From Tritrichomonas musculus (lineage: Eukaryota; Parabasalia; Tritrichomonadida; Tritrichomonadidae), in contig JAPFFF010000043.1 of NCBI GenBank assembly GCA_039105265.1, forward strand, positions 558,001 through 622,000: a stretch of DNA of 64,000 nucleotides. The letters run 5' to 3'. Each line of letters begins with the position of its first letter. Position 1 is the stretch's first letter. The notes beneath the pieces are model-generated. The model worked only from the letters and a program-made list of their open reading frames with translations. It had not been told where the DNA came from and searched no databases. The translations under genes were made by a program, and so were the position numbers. Below, piece after piece: positions 53,163-62,672 of this stretch.

Positions 53163-55265
53163 TTAAAGGAGTAATTTGATTAAAAAAAAAGTTAAAAAAA
53201 AAATTGTTTTTTGATCAATTAAATTTATATCAATCTTATAACTATCAAGAAATTTTTCAAATTCTTTTTTATCGGAATATCTAGCTGCTAAACATGTGAA
53301 AAATGACAAATTATTTGTAATCATTTCTTTCTTATTTTTTTGAACATTTTTATCTTTAGATTTGCTTAAGAAGAAATGAACAAATTTTTTTGCTTCTTCT
53401 GAATTAGATTCTCTGTAGAAACCAGAAAGATTTTTTTCATCTATTTCTTCTTTAACATTATTCAGCAAACTAAATGAATGTGAACCAATTTTTTCAACAT
53501 TTGGCTGATTAATTAAAAATTCACTCATTTCAGTAAATCCTTGTTCAACAGCATATTCAAATATGCTGATACCTTTAATAACTTGTTTTTTGGAATATGC
53601 TTTATCGGCTAAAAAGAACTTTGTTATTTCAATGTTGTTTTGTACTACAGCAAAATAAAGCGGCCCACAATTTTCAAATGAAATGGCTGGCTTAACTAGA
53701 TTAGTCTCTAAGATTGCTTTAACAAAATCAAGACGATTTTTAAAAATGGAAATAAAAAGTGGATGTTCTTTGTTGTACTTATACATTAATGGATAGAAGT
53801 GCTTGCTTCTGATATTTTTGGATTTGAAAGTCAAGTCATATGGTAATTTCAATGCAAGTTCAGATAGATAAAATTGATTGTAAACTAAAGCTAAAGTAAA
53901 TAAAGAAACATGATCGAATCCATTTGTTAATAAATAACAAAGTGTATCAAAATTATTATATTGAATTGCATCTCTAATAAGCAAATCATTAAAGCTCAAA
54001 TTTTCATTATTTATTCCCAATAACCACCGATTACTTATGCCAAAATGAATACTTTGTATTGCCTTTTCAAATGTAGAATTTACCAAAAATTTCTTAACAT
54101 CATAATTTTCAAAGAGCCATTCAAAAATTTCACTTTGGCTGTATTTGATTGTTGTCAAAAGACTTCTCAGTAAGATTTGATCGTTCATCTCAATGTTTTC
54201 AAAACATTTATGAATAATTGTTATGTTTCCTCCAATCAAAGCAAAAACGATTAGATTCATTTCAAAATTTTGATTTGATTCAGTATTCAATAAAATGTAA
54301 TTGAATATTTTTTCAGAACCATAAAAAGCGGCAACATCAAGGTAATTTGTTGCATTCAAAATATCTGAACTTCTTTCATAACACAAAAGATTTACTTTTT
54401 CATTGAATTTCATTTCACCTCCTCTTGTTACTAATTCAATAAACGAATCAATGTCATCATTTTTAATTACATGATAAATCTTACTTGGACAATAACCAGT
54501 CTTTTTGTACTCTTTAATTTCATCATCATCATATAATTCTTTGCTTGAATTTGATTTGTATATGAAATAACCATAGTGTTCGCCATTCAAATAAGAATCT
54601 ATAAAATGAATTTCTTTTGATGATTGATTGTCACGTAATTCTGAAGTAATAAGGCCTTTAAAATATTGAAATTGTTGGCCTTTTGTAGCTTCTTCATATT
54701 TTTGTAAAAAACTCATTAATAATTCAATTTTAGTTGGTCGTGATAGACAAGTTGTCAAAAAAAGATTGTAAATAAATTCTTTTGTTAAGATTTCATTGTC
54801 AATATTTTGGAAATCATTAAGTAATGCCTCAAAATCATCTTCGCTTATGTTTATTAATTTGTTTGTAATTTCTTTTAAGGTTTGGAGGTTTTTATCAGAT
54901 GATATAAGATTATAATATTTGTCATAAAGTTCAAGTAGCAATAATAATTCATCAATTTCAAATTGAGTAGCAAATATCTTTAAAACATCTTTGTTTGTAC
55001 TGGTGATTTGGATTGGAATTGCTTTAAATATATCAGTAAAAGTATCATAATCTGATTCAGAGCATATAAGTGGATTTTCAAATTCTTGGATAGTGATATT
55101 ATAAGAATCTTTTGTTTTGTCTGCTTTTTGTTCTTTGTTATTTTTTGAAATTGTTTTGCTAATTAACTCTGCATTTGTTTTAGAACATGATATTTCATGT
55201 CCATTAATTATGATTTTCCAATTTGCTGGTTTCGATGAAAGATTATCAAAAGCGAATGAAAACAT
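53163..55265 (-). CDS. Large ankyrin-repeat protein, N-terminal segment
   Basis: Predicted 700 residues from ATG 55265. The first 110 residues look like a divergent BTB-like domain (WKIIINGHEISCSKTNAELI, then DTFTDIFKAIPIQI). A helical region follows to about 260. From about 275 (YHVIKNDDIDSFIELVTRGG, YLDVAAFYGSEKIFNYILL) ankyrin-type repeats run to the end, clearest at HPLFISIFKNRLDFVKAILE and GPLYFAVVQNNIEITKFFLA. The frame ends in a T tract after DQKTIFFLTFF, and related repeats continue in shifted frames at 52492-53133 and 52001-52456. The protein is therefore truncated, or made through frameshifting, or the assembly has homopolymer errors. Probably cytosolic. Confidence 0.75.
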   Translation of the reverse strand: MFSFAFDNLSSKPANWKIIINGHEISCSKTNAELISKTISKNNKEQKADKTKDSYNITIQEFENPLICSESDYDTFTDIFKAIPIQITSTNKDVLKIFATQFEIDELLLLLELYDKYYNLISSDKNLQTLKEITNKLINISEDDFEALLNDFQNIDNEILTKEFIYNLFLTTCLSRPTKIELLMSFLQKYEEATKGQQFQYFKGLITSELRDNQSSKEIHFIDSYLNGEHYGYFIYKSNSSKELYDDDEIKEYKKTGYCPSKIYHVIKNDDIDSFIELVTRGGEMKFNEKVNLLCYERSSDILNATNYLDVAAFYGSEKIFNYILLNTESNQNFEMNLIVFALIGGNITIIHKCFENIEMNDQILLRSLLTTIKYSQSEIFEWLFENYDVKKFLVNSTFEKAIQSIHFGISNRWLLGINNENLSFNDLLIRDAIQYNNFDTLCYLLTNGFDHVSLFTLALVYNQFYLSELALKLPYDLTFKSKNIRSKHFYPLMYKYNKEHPLFISIFKNRLDFVKAILETNLVKPAISFENCGPLYFAVVQNNIEITKFFLADKAYSKKQVIKGISIFEYAVEQGFTEMSEFLINQPNVEKIGSHSFSLLNNVKEEIDEKNLSGFYRESNSEEAKKFVHFFLSKSKDKNVQKNKKEMITNNLSFFTCLAARYSDKKEFEKFLDSYKIDINLIDQKTIFFLTFFLIKLLL

Positions 55266-55540
55266 GATGTTTTTAAAATGGCCTTAAGGTTAATTCTGTT
55301 ATTATGAAAATTTAATTATTTTTATTATTATATATTATATTAAAACCAATTGTTATATTATATAATATTGTTATTTTATCATTTAACAATTTATTTAACA
55401 AGATAAATATGTATCAATACAAATATAAAAATCATTCAATAAATTGGCCTGCCTTCTTAACATCTCAATTTTTTCTATGAGCATTATGAAATTTTAAAGT
55501 CAAAGAGGTTAGAAAATTTTATCTTAGTTCACACATTCAA

Positions 55541-58500
55541 ATGCAAAGCAATGATTATATTGATTTAAGCAAGTATGAAATAATAGATAAGATTGGAGAA
55601 GACTCTACTGGAGAAATGTTTTTGATAAAACTCAAAAATGTTAAGTCCAATGAAGTTTTTACCGCAAAAATATATAAGCAAACTATTTCAAAGATAAAAA
55701 GCATAGAAAAAGAAATATCGGATATTTCTTTACTAGATCATCCATCTATTTTAAAAATAATTGGATTTAGTCCTATTAATTTTAAGAAAGGTCATAATCC
55801 AGTTATTGTTACAGATTATTTCCCGAATTATTCTTTACAAAAACTAATTGAGTCGGAAGTAAACGAATTATCAGGGAAATTATTGGATGATAATAAAAAA
55901 ATATTAATATTATATGGAATCGCTTCCGGAATGGCCTATTTACATTCATTGGATATTGTACAGCATATCCTAAGGCCAGAAAATATTTTCCTTGATTCAT
56001 ACCTTTATCCAAAAATAAATTATTTTACTCTCTCTAAAAAATTCATTTGTCATCCAACTTATTTAGATATTACGCCAGAGGGTATAGAAAGCAATGGATA
56101 TTCCAAAAAAAGTGATGTATACGCATTTGCATACATTGCATATCAATTGATTACAAATCAAAATCCTTTTCCAGAGAAGAATATGTATGAAATTGCAGAA
56201 GATATTCAAAATTCTAAGCGTCCTGAATTCGATACAGATAACATTAATCCAAAGATCAAAGATCTAATTGAGCGATGTTGGAGCCAAGATCCCGAAAATC
56301 GTCCTTCCTTCGACCAAATAGTAATAGAAATTAAAAATATAGAAAAATCGCAAGAATTTCTAGATTATGTAGAGTACGTTGATGACAAAGGAGAGCCGAA
56401 AGCGACGCCATTTTTGTTTTTTGAAAATTCAGAGGAAAACGATCAAAAAGAAGAAGAAGTAAGCAATCCTATATGTCCCAAGAAGATATATAATAAACTT
56501 CCACTCAAATGCCAAGAACTTCTTGATGAAGCAGAAATAGACGAAAATTGTGAGCAACAATATAAAGTAGCGGTTAACTTTTTGAATAAGCAAAATAAAT
56601 TCCCACAAAATGATGAAATTGGATTGGCCTTTTTAATGAAATCCATTGAAAACGGCTGTTTACAAGCTGCTGATTTTTGCCTCAAAGGATATTTAAAAGA
56701 ATCAATAGACTATATTCAATCACACTTAGAAAATCCACTTTTTGAATACTTAAATGGTTTCTATTTACTTGGACAACACAAATTTTCAGAAGCTGCTGAA
56801 AGCTTGTTCAAATCATCCAATAATGGCTTCAATAAGGCCACCCATCAACTTGCAGAAATGTATCGAGATGGAATCGGATTTGAAGCAGATCAAGAGAAGG
56901 CAACAGAATTGTATAAAAAGGCCAAATCACAAAAAAAGGCCAATTCAGAAAAAAAGAGAAAAATTTCTGAAGAAAAAAAGAAAGCGAGCTATAAAGAAGG
57001 TCTTCAATTTTTAAGATCATGTAAAATAGACGAAGCTATTTCAATTTTTGAAAGTACACCAGAATGTTTTGAATCAAATAAAAAGCTTTCTGAGATCTAT
57101 TTTTATGGATTTCAATCAATAGAGCCTGATATTGAGAAATTCATCCAATATGCAAGAATTGCCTGTAAAAGTAATGATATAGAATCAGTCAGACTTTTGA
57201 GTAGCGTATATGAAAAAGATAGCCAATATAAAGACCATCTTCTTAACATTTACTTAAAGGGAGCAACGAATGGTGATTCTGATTTAATGTACAAATATGC
57301 ATTAACATTAAGTAAAACTAGAAGACAAAGACAGAAATTGAGTCAAATTTTGCAATACATCAAAATGGCAGCTGATAATGGCAATCAATTTGCCATGTAT
57401 AAATATGTTACATTAAATAAAAATATTGGTAAAAATGAAAGCAATTTGTATTTAAGAATGGCTGCTTCTTTTGGTGAAACAAGATCACAAGAAGAAGTAA
57501 AATCTTACCAACTAAAACTTAAAGCTTTGAAAGGGGATGATCCTGAAGCGATGTTTTTATATTCACAAGTTCTTTTGACCAATAAAAGAGGAAAGGAAGC
57601 AATGAAATTCTTGCAAAAAGCAGCTGATGGAGGCAATGCAAATGCTAAGAAAGAAATAACAAAGATAAGAATTAGAGAAATAAAAATTGAAATTAAAAAT
57701 GGTGATCCAAAAGCACTTGGTAAATTAGCAGAAGTTCTTAGTGAGCATAATAAATATCGAAAAGATATTAAAGAAGCAAATGATTACTTAACAAAGGCAG
57801 CTAGATTATATGATATCAATGCAAGAATTAATTTGAAAAATCTGAAAGAATTGAAATTGTTACAATCAAATGATTGCGATTTAATGTTTAACCATGCTGC
57901 TAAAATTGAAGATGAAGACTTGGAAAGAAGTAAGTTTTGGTACAAAAAAGCGGCTGATCTTGGAAATGAAGAATCAATGGTTACTTATGCCAAAATACTT
58001 GATAGACAAGTTTCTGAAAATCTTCGTGAATTTCAAAAATATCGAACTTCAAATATGTCAAAAGAAGAATATGAAAATGCTAAAATTGAAGCTGAATATT
58101 ACTTCAAAAAAGCAGCAGATATTGGTAATGTTGTTGGAATGAGTAACTATGCAAGAATACTTGATCATAAAGTTAGAGATTATCAAAAAGCATCAGCAAA
58201 TCATAGAAGAACAAAAATCACTGAACAAGAATCAAAATTACTTCAAAAAGAATCTGCCAAATATTTCAAAAAAGCAGCTGATTCAGGAAGTAGAGTTGCA
58301 ATGAATTCTTATGGTGTTTATTTAGAATATAAGTCTAAAGAAAGAAGTCAAGAAGAAGCTAAAAAATGGTATAAAAAATCAGCTGATCTTGGTTATATAA
58401 AAGGAATGTTAAATTATTCACGTATTCTCGATCAAGGCATTAGAGATTATCGTTATGCTTTACGAAACAAGAAAAAAACAAAAATGACCAAGACACAATA

Positions 58501-59176
58501 TGAAGAAGCTCAAAAAGAAGCTCTTAAGTATTATCAAATTGCTGCAGAACAAGGAAATAGAAATGCAATGTATTTTTACGCTTTGTATTTGGAACATGGA
58601 AATGGTATCGATGCTGATAAAGAAAAAGCTGTTCAATTTTATTTGGCTGCTGCCGAAAAAGGTCATAGTGGAGCAATGTCGAATTACGCACGTTGTTTAG
58701 AACATGGAATTGGAATCAAACAAAATAGAACTGAAGCATTGAAATGGTACAAAAGATCTGCTAAATATGGTCATAGAAAGGCTGAACAAGATTATGAATA
58801 TCTCCTCAATTTGATGAAAAAAGAACAGCAAAAAATTGACACTGATGAAGACGATGATGAAATAAATCTTCAAGATGAAGAAGAAGATGACGACGACGAT
58901 GATGATGATGATACAAATGGAAAAAGAAAGAAAGTTAGTGACCGAAAAGATGAATTTGATGTAAATGACTATGACAACGATGATGATGATGAAAATGAAA
59001 ATAATGCGGATGATAGTGATATCGAAAATGACGATGATGAAAACCAAAATGATAATAAAGATGATGAAGAGGAAGATTTCGATGATGACGATGAAGATGA
59101 CGATGTTGATGATAATTCAAGTGATTTTGAAAATGAAAATGAAAATAATGAGAAAGATTTCGATGATGATGTTTAA
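55541..59176 (+). CDS. Sel1-repeat pseudokinase with an acidic tail
   Basis: Predicted 1211 residues. Residues 8-265 form a kinase-like domain (YEIIDKIGEDSTGEMFLIKL; C-terminal block IERCWSQDPENRPSFDQI). The ATP-anchoring lysine survives (TAKIYK, Lys43), but the glycine loop is degraded. The catalytic HRDxKxxN reads HILRPEN (His142-Asn148), without the aspartate, and DFG reads YFT (161-163). It should be catalytically dead. Residues about 330-1110 hold many Sel1 repeats (AADxGNxxAMYxYAxxLE type), a solenoid scaffold. From about 1110 to the end the chain is almost all Asp, Glu and Asn. Kinase-Sel1 fusions are abundant in trichomonads; the likely role is scaffolding in signalling. Adjacent Sel1 units are close copies. 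Intact. Confidence 0.9.
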   Translation: MQSNDYIDLSKYEIIDKIGEDSTGEMFLIKLKNVKSNEVFTAKIYKQTISKIKSIEKEISDISLLDHPSILKIIGFSPINFKKGHNPVIVTDYFPNYSLQKLIESEVNELSGKLLDDNKKILILYGIASGMAYLHSLDIVQHILRPENIFLDSYLYPKINYFTLSKKFICHPTYLDITPEGIESNGYSKKSDVYAFAYIAYQLITNQNPFPEKNMYEIAEDIQNSKRPEFDTDNINPKIKDLIERCWSQDPENRPSFDQIVIEIKNIEKSQEFLDYVEYVDDKGEPKATPFLFFENSEENDQKEEEVSNPICPKKIYNKLPLKCQELLDEAEIDENCEQQYKVAVNFLNKQNKFPQNDEIGLAFLMKSIENGCLQAADFCLKGYLKESIDYIQSHLENPLFEYLNGFYLLGQHKFSEAAESLFKSSNNGFNKATHQLAEMYRDGIGFEADQEKATELYKKAKSQKKANSEKKRKISEEKKKASYKEGLQFLRSCKIDEAISIFESTPECFESNKKLSEIYFYGFQSIEPDIEKFIQYARIACKSNDIESVRLLSSVYEKDSQYKDHLLNIYLKGATNGDSDLMYKYALTLSKTRRQRQKLSQILQYIKMAADNGNQFAMYKYVTLNKNIGKNESNLYLRMAASFGETRSQEEVKSYQLKLKALKGDDPEAMFLYSQVLLTNKRGKEAMKFLQKAADGGNANAKKEITKIRIREIKIEIKNGDPKALGKLAEVLSEHNKYRKDIKEANDYLTKAARLYDINARINLKNLKELKLLQSNDCDLMFNHAAKIEDEDLERSKFWYKKAADLGNEESMVTYAKILDRQVSENLREFQKYRTSNMSKEEYENAKIEAEYYFKKAADIGNVVGMSNYARILDHKVRDYQKASANHRRTKITEQESKLLQKESAKYFKKAADSGSRVAMNSYGVYLEYKSKERSQEEAKKWYKKSADLGYIKGMLNYSRILDQGIRDYRYALRNKKKTKMTKTQYEEAQKEALKYYQIAAEQGNRNAMYFYALYLEHGNGIDADKEKAVQFYLAAAEKGHSGAMSNYARCLEHGIGIKQNRTEALKWYKRSAKYGHRKAEQDYEYLLNLMKKEQQKIDTDEDDDEINLQDEEEDDDDDDDDDTNGKRKKVSDRKDEFDVNDYDNDDDDENENNADDSDIENDDDENQNDNKDDEEEDFDDDDEDDDVDDNSSDFENENENNEKDFDDDV

Positions 59177-59641
59177 ATAATAAACATATTTATTCGTTAT
59201 ATAAATATTTTATGTTTTATTTTTCTGAGTGGTGATTCAATTGCATTTCTCGCCAAACTTATTATGCTTTTCTGTCGAATAAAGTTAATCTTGACCAGGA
59301 CCAAATAAACTCAGAATTATTAAAATTAATCAATATATCTTTAAATATCAATTTTAATAATTGATAAGACATCATTTGACTAAGTAATCTTTTGATTATT
59401 GAAAAAGCTTTGATATTTTTCAATGGATTTGGTGTAACCTCTTTTTTCTATAATGCTCTTTTAAAATATTATTCAATAATGCTATTTTATAGTTTTTAAA
59501 TAGAATTATAGAAAAAGCAGTTTTGAACATTTTAACAAATAGTTATTTTTGCTTGAAATAATGAATACTTTTTTATCTTGAAAATTTGTCATTTTGATTA
59601 AATATAACCACTTTCTTGTTTAATAAATTTTCATTTTTTTA
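59177..59641. other. AT-rich intergenic region
   Basis: No gene seen; its last bases hold the candidate initiator of the next gene. Confidence 0.6.
59631..59638 (+). promoter_or_regulatory. Candidate Inr initiator
   Basis: TCATTTTT fits TCAYTWYT and lies immediately before the ATG at 59642. Confidence 0.45.
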
Positions 59642-60946
59642 ATGAGCTCCACGAATCAAATACAACTTCATACAGACTGTATTTTGAATGTTCCTATTCA
59701 AAGTTATGATGAATTTACTTTTATTGTTAACGGCGAAGAATTTAAAACAACTCGTCTTGTCTCTGATCTATTATCCAAAAAGATAAGCCAAATTCATCAA
59801 AATGAGCCAACATTATGTGAGTACATAATTAATACACGTTCAAAAGGTAATTTTTCTCTCATCATCAAACTAGCAAGTTTCCAAAGATTATCAATTCCAG
59901 ATAACGAACTTCAATTTGTAAGAGAAATCATTGAACTTCTGGATAACGATTCAATTATGATGAATGATGACGAATCCCAACAAGAAATTACATTAGACAA
60001 TGTTTTTGAACTAATTACAAAACATGAACCATTCAAACAGACCTGTTCAAAAATGCTCACCCGAGAAATTGACTTCCTTTCATCTCATTTCTACGAACTT
60101 GACGAAAGCAAAAGAGAAGAATTAAAAGTGCAGCCGTTATGGATCATTGAGCGAGTGATAAATAATCCAAAACTTCGACTTTTTGAAGAAGACCAACTTT
60201 TGACCTTTATAAATGACCTTTATTTGAAAAAGTCAGACTATTCATTTTTGTATGAATTTGTCATTTTCCAAAACATAAACAATCCAAGCAGCATCGAAGA
60301 ATTCCTAAAGATATTCAATACAGATGATATGACGCATGAAACGTGGACGTCTATATCGAAGCGGTTACAATTTCCAATTGTGGCATCAGAAAAAGTTGAA
60401 ACCGAACGATACATTGAAACACCTAAAAAATACCGAATGTTCAAATATGAAAATAATGAAAAATTTGAAGGAATCATGAACTTCCTTGTTAATGAATCGA
60501 ATGGAAATGTCGATGAAGCACTCAACATCACAGCATCATCAGACTGCGGTAGCAGCTATATTCCACAAAATGCTGTTATCTATAATAGGAAGGTTACTTT
60601 TCAGTCAAGAGAGGATGATAAGATATCTTGGATCTGCTTCGATTTCAAAGAACATCGAGTTATCCCTTCTGATTACTTGTTGAAATCCTACGGATGTTCA
60701 CCAGGAATGAATCACCCAAAGACATGGATTATTGAAGGATCGAATGACAACGTATCATGGGACACACTTGATACGCAAGAGAATTGCCCGCACTTAAATG
60801 GGAATAATTTAGTTCATTCTTTCAAAATCCAAAAAAATCAAAATAAAGAATACAAATACATTCGAATGAGTCTTACCGGGAAAAACTGGAATAATGAAAC
60901 CTGTTTGAGATTTGAATCATTTGAAATATATGGCTCTCTACTCTGA
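59642..60946 (+). CDS. BTB/BACK-like protein with F5/8 type C domain (paralogue of 37118-38413)
   Basis: Predicted 434 residues with the same order as the gene at 37118: BTB-like region (DEFTFIVNGEEFKTTRLVSD), helical linker (about 130-235; FLSSHFYELDESKREEL), then F5/8C domain (WICFDFKEHRVIPSDYLLKS, HPKTWIIEGSNDNVSW, YKYIRMSLTGKNWNN). The discoidin region is the best conserved part between the two, with the same WICFDFKE, W-I-E-G and YIRM motifs. The pair are dispersed paralogues 20 kb apart and in the same orientation, diverged enough to be old. No signal peptide. An Inr-like word precedes the ATG. Intact; ligand unknown. Confidence 0.82.
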   Translation: MSSTNQIQLHTDCILNVPIQSYDEFTFIVNGEEFKTTRLVSDLLSKKISQIHQNEPTLCEYIINTRSKGNFSLIIKLASFQRLSIPDNELQFVREIIELLDNDSIMMNDDESQQEITLDNVFELITKHEPFKQTCSKMLTREIDFLSSHFYELDESKREELKVQPLWIIERVINNPKLRLFEEDQLLTFINDLYLKKSDYSFLYEFVIFQNINNPSSIEEFLKIFNTDDMTHETWTSISKRLQFPIVASEKVETERYIETPKKYRMFKYENNEKFEGIMNFLVNESNGNVDEALNITASSDCGSSYIPQNAVIYNRKVTFQSREDDKISWICFDFKEHRVIPSDYLLKSYGCSPGMNHPKTWIIEGSNDNVSWDTLDTQENCPHLNGNNLVHSFKIQKNQNKEYKYIRMSLTGKNWNNETCLRFESFEIYGSLL

Positions 60947-61288
60947 TCTTTTCTTATTATTATTCACTTATTCTTTTATAAATATATTATAAATAACTTT
61001 AAATCTACATAAAAATATGAGTATATAAATGTAAGAAGATGCCGTAAAAATATGAATAATTTTGAAATTTAACTAAATTAGATTCTGATGATATTAATAC
61101 ATTAATATTATGAAACATTCAATGAAGGTTGCCACTTTTAAAATAAATTTTAAAATTTTGAGAATTTCAAAAATTTTAAAATATTTTTTTTTGAAAGAAT
61201 TGATTTCATAATTGATTTATAATCAGTTCATTATTTTTTAAAAAATTCAAATAAATGAATGGCCAACAAAAGTTAAAGAAAATATGCA
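60947..61288. other. AT-rich intergenic region
   Basis: No gene seen. Confidence 0.55.
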
Positions 61289-61735
61289 TTCTCGCAAAAA
61301 GAAGATCAAGCATTAATAAATCTCGTTGCTGAAAGCGATATATTTGATTGGAAATTAATTATCTCCAAATATTCATCTTTCTTTAATTCAACAAATGAAG
61401 TCAAATAAATAGAAATTTCTCTCTTAACAAATGTTCAAGAAAAAAATCAAATAATATATTCATTTTCAAATAAAATAAAGCCAAACAAACAAATCTGTTA
61501 GAAGTGATGTCAAAAAAAATTTCATCAATAATGAAAGAAAAATATTTCAGCCTTATCAAAAAAAGCAAAAGAAATAACAAGTCTTTACTAATAAATATAA
61601 ATCTTTATTTATTAAAGAAAAATCTAAAGGAGCTAGTAATGTACAAAAGAACTTGGATTATTTATCTTGAGTTCTTATATTTGAACATTATTTATCAGTG
61701 TTTAGAGATATTATTGATAGGTTTCAGTAATTAAT
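61289..61735 (+). pseudogene. Decayed Myb/SANT-like relic
   Basis: FSQKEDQALINLVAESDIFD then WKLIISKY starts at 61289. This recalls the first half of a trichomonad Myb repeat (F/W-x-x-x-ED-x-x-L...LV...W-x-x-I). A stop follows near 61408, and the later sequence (VQEKNQIIYSFSNKIKPNKQ) is coding-like but degenerate. Trichomonads have hundreds of Myb genes, so a relic is plausible. Weak. Confidence 0.35.
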
Positions 61736-61942
61736 AGAAGAGTTATCAATTATCCAGCAGTAAAATGATAAAAATGAATCATCAGAAAATTCGACCCTTC
61801 TTAAATATACTCATTCAATAAAATACTGTTATAAACAAAATACTTAATTCTTATAGAGTACAAAATATTTTTTTCATTTTTTGTTTGCAAATGTTGTATT
61901 TGATTAATAAATAAATAAATAATAAAAAATATATATATTTAC

Positions 61943-62672
61943 TTATGTTTTATTAATATATATATTTTTACATGATTGAACATTCTTCTTGTCTTGTTTA
62001 ATAATCTTCGTTTGAATTATTATCGTAGTTGTGAGGATTGTATGTTGATTGAGTATTTTAAATTGTTTTATATCTGCATCTTCCGTTTGAACTTGATAAA
62101 TATCATCATTATTTAAATCAATTTCATCTACTTCGTTTTTTGTTGGAAGACATGTTTTAAGAGCATCTTTGAATTCATTTGTAATTTGAGATGAGTTTGG
62201 AAATTCAATTTCAAATTTGATATACAAATCACCTTTTTCAAATTGATTTCCTCGTTTTGGCATTCCTTCATGTTGTATAACTTTAACAGAATGAGGTGTG
62301 ATGATTTGATTTGGTTCTGAAGAAACAACAATTTTCCTTCCATTACGATGATCAAAAGTAAATTGAAAACCAAGTAAAGCTCCACTTAATGTTATCTTCT
62401 TGATCATCATTAAATTATCATGATTTCGAATGAATTGATTATTTTTCATTAAATTTAAAATAACTATTAAATCTCCTGTTTCTGCAATTGGTGCTTCATC
62501 TGAAAATCCTAAAAATATGATAGGATCTCCATCTTCCATTCCTGGTTCAATATGAACAGTGATTTATGTCCATCATAATGTTTACATTTATCTTCCTCTT
62601 TGATAATCTCACCTGTGCCTTTGCATCTAGAACACATGACGACTTGTCTTTGAATCATAAATCCAATATCAC
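61943..62672 (-). pseudogene. 5'-truncated DnaJ (type I Hsp40) pseudogene
   Basis: On the minus strand, remains of the zinc-finger region (GFMIQRQVVMCSRCKGTGEI, CKHYDGHK, where one CxxC has lost its second cysteine) are followed by the C-terminal substrate-binding domain. That domain reads HIEPGMEDGDPIIFLGFSDE, then PGDLIV-like ETGDLIVIL, LSGALLGFQFTF, VIQHEGMPKRG, EKGDLYIKFEIEFP. These are typical of DNAJA/Ydj1 cochaperones. The J domain and Gly/Phe region are absent, and a frameshift lies near 62555. The usual C-terminal prenylation end is lost as the frame runs on (VQSCKNIYINKT). Host pseudogene. Confidence 0.8.

Noticed and set aside
58697-59180. Antisense and alternative frames in the acidic tail region of the Sel1 pseudokinase
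   Set aside because: They are shadows of the GAT/GAA-rich codons of the tail and have no independent support.
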